This document shows positions 19,998 through 28,639 of a stretch of 64,000 nt of DNA, in pieces. Below the pieces are notes generated by a model. It searched no databases. It saw only the letters and a program-made list of their open reading frames with translations, and had not been told where the DNA came from. The translations under genes were made by a program, and so were the position numbers. Positions within the stretch are counted from its first letter, which is position 1. Each line of letters opens with the position of its first letter. This stretch comes from Valencia hispanica (taxonomy: Eukaryota > Chordata > Actinopteri > Cyprinodontiformes > Valenciidae), in NCBI GenBank assembly GCA_963556495.2, contig OY747723.1, positions 11,068,501 to 11,132,500 of the forward strand, given 5' to 3'.

Positions 19998-20886
19998 TCA
20001 GATTTCATAACCATAGCATCGGGAGACAGTCCTGAGTTCTTCCAGGATGGCTTCATCATCCCTATCGCCATACACAGCCTGAATCGCGCTGTAGACCCCC
20101 TGCATACTCCTCAGCTCATGTAGAACGGTTTCAGCTACTGTTTTCACCTTCAGATCATCATCATGTATGTTCCGATTTACCAGCAGAATTTGAATAGCTG
20201 GAATGAATCGCGGGGTAAGAAGTTGTCGCGTGACGGATTGAAAGTGGAGTTGGTAATAATCCTCATCCATTAGCTCTAGGCATTGATGCTGCAACTGACT
20301 GGGATGGCTAATTTGACATGTGAAATAGATGCAGAACAGCAGTCTTTACAGCCTTGATGAACCTGGATGACATCAAACCGTCCACCAGGTCCCACTCGTC
20401 AACCTCAACCAGAGCCGGAGAATCATCCCCCTCATCCTGAGACGCACACCCGTGTTCCGGTGCCGCACATTCCGGCGCATCGGGGGTCCCACCACCGCTG
20501 GGCGCTGAAGGTCCATCACACTCTCCCTCGAGATCGGGCATAGGCACCGGGGTTGAAGTAGATAGAGGGGGTCTTACACGGCGATGTTTTGGTGTAGGCG
20601 GCCGATAGTAGTTGAAGTAAGGGTGACCCGCTCCCCCAGGGTTAGGGTTGTATGATCCATCGACCCAAGCGTCGGGCTGGGTATCTGCAGGCAGAATCTC
20701 CGAAAGAGAGAACATAGGGGATGGTGGAGAGTAGCACGGCGAGAGCGATGAAATTGACGGTGGATGATACGGGTTAGCGTAGCCAAACCCCACAGGCGAT
20801 GGCGGAGCGCTCAACGACTCATACGGCTGGCCGACCCCCCAGTATGACGGTAGAGTGGTCTGCTTGACGAATCCTCCCATATCCAT
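19998..20886 (-). pseudogene. Polinton accessory gene A, proline-rich, frameshifted
   Basis: Two frames that look like one gene. The first (20886-20308, 192 codons) starts at ATG, is rich in Pro, Ser and Gly, turns acidic (ALVEVDEWDLVDG) and ends with RFIKAVKTAVLHLF. The second (to 19998) has no ATG near its apparent start: the first codon listed is TTG and the frame is open further upstream, overlapping the end of the first. Motifs at the junction (HTCQIS, then SQLQHQCL) line up with the C-terminal half of accessory protein B (ACIS, then SQQEHQCL), supporting a single ancestral frame broken near 20325. The last 75 residues are helical and acidic. No known domain. Its own promoter with a copy of the TIR module lies upstream. 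Confidence 0.55.
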
Positions 20887-20949
20887 CGTCTCGGAGCGAA
20901 GATTACGGCGGCCTGGAAGTCCTGGATGTAATGCCGAAGACCAGGAGGT

Positions 20950-21139
20950 TTATATAGGAACCTAGTGTACGGGGCGGGGTCAGTAGACTTGTCTGGACAT
21001 GTTCGGCTTGAGGGGTGTGATAAATACAGCGAATACAAAGCAGAGCAGAGCGTGTCGAACGCCGATTGGCGGACTGTTTTTTTATCTGTAACTTTAGTAG
21101 TTTGGTGGATTTCTTATTTCCAGCTTCAACCAACCAGGA
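20950..21139 (-). promoter_or_regulatory. Promoter of accessory gene A with third copy of the TIR module
   Basis: A 129-bp block (21011-21139) is nearly identical to the upstream modules of both TIR promoters, including an inverted CCAAT (21065-21069). After it the sequence diverges and a separate TATATAA box appears at 20950-20956, 64 bases before the ATG. So only the upstream activating part was copied, not the TIR core promoter. Confidence 0.7.
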
Positions 21140-21146
21140 TAAGCTA

Positions 21147-21593
21147 CTAGAAGAGGGTAGGACCTGTTTGTAACACATTTTGCTGGGAATAAAACATGTT
21201 TTGCTTTATACCATCTACACCTAAACACTGGTGCTCCTGCTGACTGCCTCCCATTTTGGAAGAGTTACATTGTTTCCGCAGTAAAGATATGCAGGCATAA
21301 CCCATAAATTGGTTTAGAGCAGTTTTAATAGCACCGTTGAATGCGGTAGGTATCCAGTTCTCAATTTCCTCCATTTGATTCTCTTGATCCAGGAAGGAAA
21401 TCAGAGTCTCGCTTAAAAGAGGAAAGTCTTCTGTAAAAGCCAATGTTGGATTTTTGTCCAGAGTTGTAGAGGTTGATTTATCGCACATTTTGCGTGTCGT
21501 CATGGATGGAATCCCATTTGACAATTCAGATAAAAGAAGAGACGTTTCCTCATCAAGTTCATCATTTTGAAATTCAACTCTTTTTAGGTCCAT
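21147..21593 (-). CDS. Polinton accessory protein B
   Basis: 148 codons, open, starting 34 bases inside the right TIR boundary. The N-terminal half is acidic and leucine-rich (ELDEETSLLLSEL, DFPLLSETLISFLDQ). A central AFNGAIKTALNQF segment and a later SQQEHQCL motif resemble parts of accessory gene A. No recognised domain, signal peptide or membrane span. It would be expressed from the right TIR promoter about 230 bases upstream. It could be a regulator or a host-modulating protein; nothing in the sequence decides this. Confidence 0.5.
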   Translation of the reverse strand: MDLKRVEFQNDELDEETSLLLSELSNGIPSMTTRKMCDKSTSTTLDKNPTLAFTEDFPLLSETLISFLDQENQMEEIENWIPTAFNGAIKTALNQFMGYACISLLRKQCNSSKMGGSQQEHQCLGVDGIKQNMFYSQQNVLQTGPTLF

Positions 21594-21818
21594 GGATGGA
21601 CTTAAGTCAGAAGAGGCTATATGCTTGGACTCAGCTCTGACGCGGTCTGAGAATGACGCGAGCTTTTGGGATTCGCCTCGAATGAAGCCGGTGATACAGT
21701 CTTCGTGAAACCGCTGTTTTCTTTGTTCTTAGCAGCACCGCGCTCCGTGTCCTTAAGGTCGGATTGTTGAATGAGGTCCTTTCAGCATGCTGTAGAGATT
21801 AACCGTTTTCCGACAGCC

Positions 21819-22020
21819 TTTTATACAGGTAAATGCTGCCCGGTGAGCACCACCCAAACCGGTTTACCTGACTTGCGGACGTAGGTGAAGTCAGGGGCGT
21901 GATAAATACAGCGAATACAAAGCACAGCAGGGGCGTGTCAAACGCCGATTGGTGGACTGTTTTTTATCTGTAACTTTAGTAGTTTGGTGGATTTCTTATT
22001 TCCAGCTTAAACCAACCAGG
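21819..22020 (-). promoter_or_regulatory. Right TIR promoter, drives accessory protein B
   Basis: Mirror of the left TIR promoter: upstream module at 21893-22020 with an inverted CCAAT and GC boxes, and TATAAAA at 21819-21825. The predicted transcript runs leftward through the 11-codon upstream frame (21753-21788) to the accessory B ATG at 21593. Confidence 0.65.
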
Positions 22021-22374
22021 TTTAAAGTGATGTTTTTTTTTTTTATTCTTATCTGTTTTTAAAGACTATGTAAGGGAGCATTTTTTAAACAAAAGGATGA
22101 GCATCTGCTTCAACACAGCTGTGGGTGAATAAATTCTCTTTTTAATGCTCTTACAAGTTTAATTTATCATGGTTGAATTGTTAGAATCAGATGTAATGGT
22201 GTCTCTAGAGCTAATGTGGTTTTACATTAAAGTCAGGAAGCTAAAAAGCACCTTTTAACTGTTTAAAATAAAATGGAATGCTCAAGGAACCATGTTGAGA
22301 CAGAGCCCAGACCGTATATTATTAAAGGGACTTGTCTGGACATCTTCTGATGACACTGAAGAGTTAGATTCAAA

Positions 22375-22772
22375 CCATTGGGGGCGCTATATACACTATA
22401 GGTTGTAACGTTAATTTTGAACCACTAGAGGGAGGTATTTATATATTTTGGTGTAATACTATTTATTACACCACTAGGGGGAGCCATTTTTACATTTGCA
22501 TGTCATATTAATTTTGAACCACTAGAGGGAGGTATTTTCACATTTGGGTGTAATGTTACTTTGATCCACTAGAGGGGGGCCAATTATACAATAGACTGTT
22601 ATATTAATATTGAACCACTAGAAGGAGGTATTTGTATATTTCGATGTAATGCTATTTATTGGGCCACTAGGGGGAGGTATTTGTATATTTTGGTGTAATA
22701 CTATTTATTGGGCCACTAGGGGGAGCCATTTTTACATTTGCATGTTATTTTAATGTTGAACCACTAGAGGGA
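22375..22772 (+). repeat. 48-bp array with CTCF-like core, right TIR, 9 copies
   Basis: Core motifs of the CCACTAGRGGGA type begin at 22375, 22422, 22471, 22519, 22566, 22615, 22664, 22713 and 22761, spacing 47-49 bp. The innermost is CCATTGGGGGCGC. The motif faces the opposite way to the left array, so the two arrays are divergent with respect to CTCF-type motif orientation. Confidence 0.8.
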
Positions 22773-22792
22773 GGTATTTATATATCATGGAT

Positions 22793-23215
22793 CCGGAACC
22801 GGAAAGGGCTTGGGTCGCCGGAACCGGAAGGGGCGGGGGGTCGCCGGAACCGGAAGGGGCGGGGGTCACCGGAACCGGAAAGGGGTTTTGACGGGGGTGT
22901 GGTCTATTTTGACAGGTGGGCGTGTCCCTCTATGACAGGTGGGCGTGTCCTATAGGCAAGAGGTACATGTCGACCGGAAGGGGGCGTGGCACACATTGAC
23001 AGCTCATTTGCATGTTTGACAGGTGGGCGTGGCACCCGGAATGGGGCGTGGTCTATTTTGACAGGTGGACGTGGCCAAGTTTGACATGTGGGCGTGGCAA
23101 CCGGAAGGGGCGGGGCCTACTTTGACAGGTGGTGTGGCAACCGGAAGGGGGCGGGGCCTATTTTGACAGGTGGTCGTGGCAACCGGAAGGGCCGTGGTCT
23201 CATTTGCATTTTGAC
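22793..23215 (+). repeat. Outer GC-rich repeats with ETS and GC-box motifs
   Basis: About ten ACCGGAA or CCGGAA (ETS-type) motifs, most followed by GGGGCGGGG or GGGGCGTGG (GC-box type), interspersed with GACAGGTGGGCGTG units. The left TIR keeps only two or three such pairs (7870-7975, complementary strand). Confidence 0.7.
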
Positions 23216-23238
23216 AGCTAGTGGTCTATACTTTCTCT

Positions 23239-23240
<2 letters not shown>

Positions 23241-23324
<84 letters not shown>
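23241..23324. repeat. (TA)n microsatellite at the Polinton right edge
   Basis: About 40 TA units. A shorter (AT)n run flanks the left end (7818-7829), suggesting insertion into a TA tract that later expanded on one side. Confidence 0.9.
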
Positions 23325-23326
<2 letters not shown>

Positions 23327-24245
23327 AATTGGTCTACATGCTAACTAGTAAGTGTCTTGCTTTAAAAGAAACTAGGTGTATAGAATCGACATAGAGACAT
23401 TAGACAGCAATCCAGCTATACAAGCAATTAATGAAAATTTATAGAGATTGCATTTCAGGTCTGCATGTAGCCAGGTGGTCAATTTGTAATTTTTTAGCTT
23501 TAGTTGTCTTAGAATGGGCAATGGGTTTGGAATATTGATAGAAATGTTTCCCTATAAGACTACACTTTTAATTGTGGAAAGTTTTAAAGTATTGCTTGTA
23601 CACATTTTTCTACCATACCTATTCCTTCCACTTAACTTTCCATCAGCATGATTGAGTACAAACTGTCGACAACAACAGTCTTTTTGTAGTTTTTCTGTAA
23701 TATTTACATTTTTAGAGAAATTAGATTAAGGGTTTTCTTTAAATGTAAGCTATAAGCACCTTTTACTACCACAGTTTTTCCTAACACTTAACTTTCTATC
23801 AATATGTTTAGATACAGCACACGGTGAATAGTCAGCTTTTTTATCAGTTAGATTTTGTGTCTTGCTGTCCTTGTAAAGGATATCAATGACTGTGTCTGTA
23901 AGATGGTTGTCAACTCAGCAGTCTTCCTCGGGATGCTGTTTCCACAACGCGTCCACAACATAACATTTCTATTTGTCTTTTTTATTGGTCTGATGCAATA
24001 TTCAGATTTTTGGGGACTGATTTGGGGGTTTTCATTAGCTTTAAGCTGTAATCAGTTGATCATATCACTCCATGTAATGAATCCATATAACATATACTTC
24101 TCTATTTGAATTGAACTCCTGAAAGATATTAGCTTCTTGATGTTTACTTTTGATGCACCTGTAACTTGACTCAACCGGACAGTTTGTAGTAGAATTAACT
24201 CAATTGTTGTTATCTTTGACTGAGTAGAATTCCTTGTGGAAAGCA
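23325..24245. other. AT-rich DNA, nothing recognised
   Basis: No coding or repeat signal that I can support. Confidence 0.5.
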
Positions 24246-24826
24246 GTGGTGAAAGATTGCCTTGTTGTTCTAAATGGGAAACAAAAGATCCAGCGCCTGC
24301 TGAGTCCTTCCATTCCCATATAAAAAGTTGACCCCTGTCTTTTAAAGTGCTTTTAGATCAGTTCTTTTGTAAATTGGTACTATATTAATATAAATTGAAC
24401 TGAGCAAAGAAAAGAAAATAAGCCACATGAAACCACAACTTAATGAAAGATAAATACAGGGCAGAAAAATCTAATTTAAACCCACAAAAGAGTTGGCAAC
24501 AGGGAAAATACTGTAAAAAGAGCAGTCAGAGGTTCAGGAACCCTACAATGAGCTGAAAGATGATGAAAATCTGACATTCAGGCTGCAACTGTTTGGATTT
24601 GATCAGTCGTGACATTAAAATAAAGATCTGTAGGAAATTAGTCCTCATAAATATATTTACCAACACACCAGAGTGTGTCAGAGGCTCAACCATCAAATAA
24701 TAAGAAGCCACAGGCTACAGAACTAGTCATTAGTATTATCTCCCTGTGAAAGGGAAGGAGTCAGCAGGCGCTGGATCTTTTGTTTCCCTTTTAGAACAAC
24801 AAGGCAATCTTTCACCACTGTCCTGT
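24246..24826. mobile_element. Foldback or MITE-like element with 65-bp inverted repeats
   Basis: Outer arms at about 24246-24315 and 24757-24826 are near-perfect inverted repeats (starting GTGGTGAAAGATTGCC, containing GATCCAGCGCCTGC). The 440-bp centre is AT-rich and non-coding. No clear target duplication was found, so the superfamily is unknown. Confidence 0.6.
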
Positions 24827-25725
24827 GCTTTCAACCTTCCTCTCACCTTCTGTCACCTTAGCCAGTCTCCACAGAGGTGCAGCGGATATATTTAGTCATC
24901 AACACGTCTGAATTCACCACAAAGACGATAATTTAGCTGTCATGTTGTCAAAAAAAATCTTGCTACCATTTTTTAAATTGTCCTCTTTCATCAATAGCCG
25001 CTGTTTTTTGTTGTTGTCTGTTTCCCTTTTCTTAAAAGAAAATTCTGAGACATTAACACAATCTTTTATGCTCTCAGGGAGCCAGTTAAACAACACAATG
25101 TTTGAAATTCTTCCCCAATATAGGCGAGGGGAAGAGGACTGATATTAAACAAGGTTGACGACATGTTCACAAGGTGTTGGCAACGTGGCCGCAAGGCAGG
25201 TAAGGAAGGTTCACTGTCATGCAAACGAAAGACTGCGTTTTTTCTTCTAATCCCTGACAGTCTCTTGGGGGTACCTTCTTTCTGTGCTTCACCTGGATTC
25301 CTTGGGCACAAAAATGCTCTTCTGTAGATTGTCATAGCAATATTATAAATCTACATACTCTTTTCTTTTTTATGAATGCGATTTTTAACTTTAGTTTTTA
25401 ACAATAACACCATACATTTTTAACCTTTTAAAAGCCAGTTTTAGCTTTTAACATCGTCCATTTTCTTTCAAATCCAGTATATGCAAATACAATTTATTTG
25501 GGTTCCAAGAATTGGCATCAACATTGATTTCAATCAATGCAATTTATTGTGACAATGACCAGCTCTAATTGATGTTTGAAAACCTCAAAAAGTTATAGAA
25601 TTGGTTAAAAAAAATGTATTCCAAGACATCACCAATAATTACCAAAATATTTAATTAAATGCAGATAATCTGTACTCTTTAAAAATAAAATTACACTACT
25701 TAATATAATTGGTGTATTGAAGCTG
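24827..25725. other. Nothing recognised
   Basis: No gene or repeat structure that I can support. Short frames near 25066-25335 lack motif or codon evidence. Confidence 0.45.
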
Positions 25726-26780
25726 CTTAATTGATTCAATTCAATTCAAAAATACTTTATTGATCCCAGAGGGAAATTAAGTGTTGTTGTAGCCCATACA
25801 ATTATTTCTTTAAGGAGTTGTTGTAGATCATGATAGCTGTGGGCAGGAAGGATTTCCTTTAGCGGTCTGTGTTGCAGCGAAACTGAAGAAGCCTCAGAAT
25901 GAAGACACTCTGTTGTTGTAGGATAGTCTCATGAAGAAGGATGCTCAGGGTTGTCCGTATTTTTTTTTGTTTTATGAAGAATTCTTCTTTGATTCATCAT
26001 CTCCAGATGTTCCACAATTGTCCCCAGAACAGAACCAACCTTCTTCATCAGGTTGTTTAGCCTTTCTAAGACATTGGCTCTGATGCTGCTACCCCAACAG
26101 ATGATGGCTGAAGAGATTACACTCTCAACAACAGACTTGTAGAAGATTTGCAGCATCTTGCTGCAAACCTTGAAGGACCTAAGCTTCCTCAAGAGGTACA
26201 GTCTGCTCTGTCCCTTCTTGTAGACAGCTTCACTTTTGCGCCTCCAGTCCAGTCTGTTGTCCAGGTGAACAGCAAGGTATTTATACTCCTCAACCACTTC
26301 CAGATCTTCACCCATGATGGAAACAGTTATCCCTGTTTCTTCTGAAATCTACAATCATCTCCTTTGTTTTGTTCCCATTCAAGGTAAGACAATTGTTTCC
26401 ACACCAGGTCACAAAAGCAGTCCACCAGCTCTCTGTATTCAGCTTCTTGTCCATCACTGATACACCAGACAAGTCCCCTGTGGTGCTCCTGTGCTGCTGA
26501 CAACCTGGTTTGACACTCAATTCTTCAGTCTCACAAACTGTGGTCTGTTTGTCCGGTAGTCGTTGATCCAGGCGACTGTTTAGGGCTCCACCTGTGTCTT
26601 CAGGAGTTTCTGACAAAGCATATCAGCCTGAATTATATTAAATGCACTGGAGAAATCAAAGAACATGATCCTCTCAGTGCGGTCTGCTTTGTCAAGATGA
26701 CAGTGGGTTGGTTCAAGCAGGTGGATAATGTAACTGTTTCTGTCTGTGGGACTTTGAGTGACATGAGGTCCCAGTCACAT
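25726..26780 (-). mobile_element. Rex1/Babar LINE, 3' fragment, decayed
   Basis: Minus-strand reverse transcriptase remnants. A FFDFSSAFN palm motif lies at about 26640-26670, a TLNGNKTKEMIVDFR segment near 26350-26390, and the C-terminal EEYKYLAVHLDNRLDW segment at about 26240-26300. The 3' end is a GATCAATAAAGTATTTTTG tail followed by GAATT repeats (25726-25760), typical of Rex1. Frames are broken several times. Confidence 0.8.
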
Positions 26781-26781
26781 A

Positions 26782-27800
26782 TAGTGGGACAAAAAAGTAT
26801 TTGGCATATGAAGTCTGTCATTTTCATCATAGGTAAACTTCCAACTGTAAGAGACATATTTTTAAAAAATCCAGGCAATCACATAGTATGTTTTTCATTA
26901 AATTTATTTGTATATTGATGCAGGTGTATATTGGTGCAAAAAATAAGTATTTAGTCAGTAACAAAAGTTCCCCTCAATACTAATAATACTCAATACTGTA
27001 ATATAGCCTTGCTTGGCAATGACGGAGGCCAAACGTTTCCAGTAGGTCTTCACCAGGTTTGCACACACTGTAGCTGGTAATTTGGCCCATTCTTCCATGC
27101 AGATCTTCTCTAGATATGTGATGTTTTGGGGCTGCTGCTGGGCAACACGGACTTTCAATTCCCTGCACAGATTCTCTATTGAATTGAGGTCTGGAGACCG
27201 GCTAGGCCACTCCAGAACCTTGAAAGGCTTTTTACGTAGCCACTCCTTCGTTGCCTGGGTGGTGTGTTTGGGTTCATTGTCATGCTGGAAGATCCAGCTA
27301 TGTTTTATCTTCAATGCTGTCACTGATGGAAGGTTTTTGGCCAAATCTCTCGATACACGGCCCCATTCATTCTTTCCTTAATACAGATCAGTCGTCCTGT
27401 CCCCTTTGCAGAAAAACAAAGGGGAAGCTAATATTTCCACCCCAAGGCTTCACAGTGAGAATGACGTTCTTGGGATGGCAAGACAAGGCAATTTTATTTG
27501 TATAGCACAATTCATGTTACAAGACAATTCCAAGTGCTTTACATAAAACATCAAAAGCATTACAGCAGGGTCCAGAAAAAGCAAAAGTACAGGAATAAAA
27601 ACCATGAATTAAAATGAAAAAAAAAAAGAAAAAATCTTAAAAGAAGCCGTGCAACTCAGCATTCTTCCCCCTCGAAACAGTGAGTGGCATTTATACCAAA
27701 GAGTTCTATTTTGGTCTCATCTTACCACATGCCATTCACCAATCCTCCTCTGCATCATCCAGATGGTCTCTAGCAAACTTTAGACAGGCCTGGAGAAGAA
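26782..27800 (-). mobile_element. Tc1 element, truncated, transposase C-terminal half
   Basis: The left edge carries the AGTGGGACAAAAAAGTATTT end of a Tc1 family whose full-length copy lies at 44200-45776. The minus-strand frame 26955-27344 encodes the DDE domain end: [20 protein letters not shown] and [13 protein letters not shown]. The 5' half is missing, and a LINE tail is inserted at about 27483-27655. Confidence 0.8.
27483..27655 (-). mobile_element. LINE 3'-tail insertion inside the Tc1 copy
   Basis: An AAGGCAATTTTATTTGTATAG ... AAGTGCTTTACAT block, the kind of tail seen at the end of the LINE at 60740-62340, followed by an A-rich stretch. Tc1 sequence resumes after it near 27660. Confidence 0.5.
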
Positions 27801-28357
27801 TTTTCTGTTTCCCTTGCCATTGTTCCCTTTCGTGTTGTCTCCCTGCCACTCTGCTCCTGACCTAGTTTCACTAATTGCTCTCACCTGCATCTGCTTCTCA
27901 CAAATTAGTCCTTGGTCTTCTCTGTCACTTCCTCATACCCTCCTCAGTATAAATACAGCTCGCATTCACTCTATACTTGCTGGTAGTGATGGCGAGATGA
28001 AGCCCCATGAGGCATTGAACCACTTCAGCCAATTGGTTCAAGAAACGGTTCTGCTCACAGGGCTTCATATGAACACAAACCCCCCCTACTGGCCAGATAC
28101 ATAATCACAGGCAGCTGTAGCTCTTAGCCACTTAATGTGTGATGCATTAAAGTTGTAAGTCTGCTATGGTCACACATCGTAACATCACTACTTGCTGGTC
28201 CATCGTCAATCTGTCCCGTCTGGTTCCTGTTCTCCTGTCACTGCACTTTTGATCCTCCTAAGTTTTTGTAAGTTTCTGTTCCTTGATTTTTGTTGTAATT
28301 AAATCATTCATATTTTACTTTGCTGCATTTGGGTCCTCACTCCCACCAAACATGACA
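27801..28357 (+). mobile_element. LTR-like segment of a Ty3/gypsy type
   Basis: A non-coding block with a TATAAATA box near 27950 and a right end of GGGTCCTCAC ... CATGACA, resembling fish gypsy LTR ends. The left boundary is not clear. A 207-bp hAT MITE is nested in it. A similar block in inverse orientation lies at about 50600-50990. Confidence 0.45.
27984..28190. mobile_element. hAT MITE, 207 bp
   Basis: Ends TAGTGATG and CATCACTA, with a perfect 8-bp duplication CTTGCTGG at 27976-27983 and 28191-28198. Confidence 0.85.
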
Positions 28358-28639
28358 ATTTGCCCCATTGTATTTCGTTGTAAAAAATACATTAATTATA
28401 TACTTTTAAATTTGTCATTATCTCAGTGGCTAACACAAAATGCAATTTTCAGTCTACATTGCCCTTGTTAATAAAATTGATAAAGCAAAGTAGCCAAGGC
28501 AACCATAGTAGTTGTTTGTGAAAATAAAGTGTATCAGACAATTAAATGCTTTCTTCCATAGCTTACTATTCGTTTTGTTTCCTCTGTGGATATAAAACAC
28601 TTGCTAATTGTGACAAATTGCATCATATCAATAAACACT

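Larger units (their letters stand above)
7830..23238. mobile_element. Maverick/Polinton (adintovirus-like) element, 15.4 kb
   Basis: A complete self-synthesising DNA transposon or integrated virus genome. Long inverted repeats start with AGAGAAAGTATAG and end with its complement at 23238. The gene set is diagnostic: protein-primed DNA polymerase B, packaging ATPase, adenain-like protease, double jelly-roll major capsid protein, penton, pVI-like protein and retroviral-type integrase with chromodomain. The two gene arms converge at about 15.4 kb. The flanks are TA-rich on both sides (TATATA left, TATTAT right), so the usual 6-bp duplication is plausible but not cleanly readable. Several key genes are frameshifted, so this copy is probably not autonomous unless the breaks are sequencing errors. 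Confidence 0.95.
21627..23238 (-). repeat. Polinton right terminal inverted repeat
   Basis: Inverse copy of 7830-9073. Differences include a roughly 30-base insertion near 22331-22360, one extra 48-bp unit, and a much longer outer GC-rich repeat (about 22793-23215, against about 120 bp on the left). Confidence 0.9.

Noticed and set aside
23088..23324. 78-codon frame over TIR repeats and the TA tract
   Set aside because: Pure translation of simple repeats.
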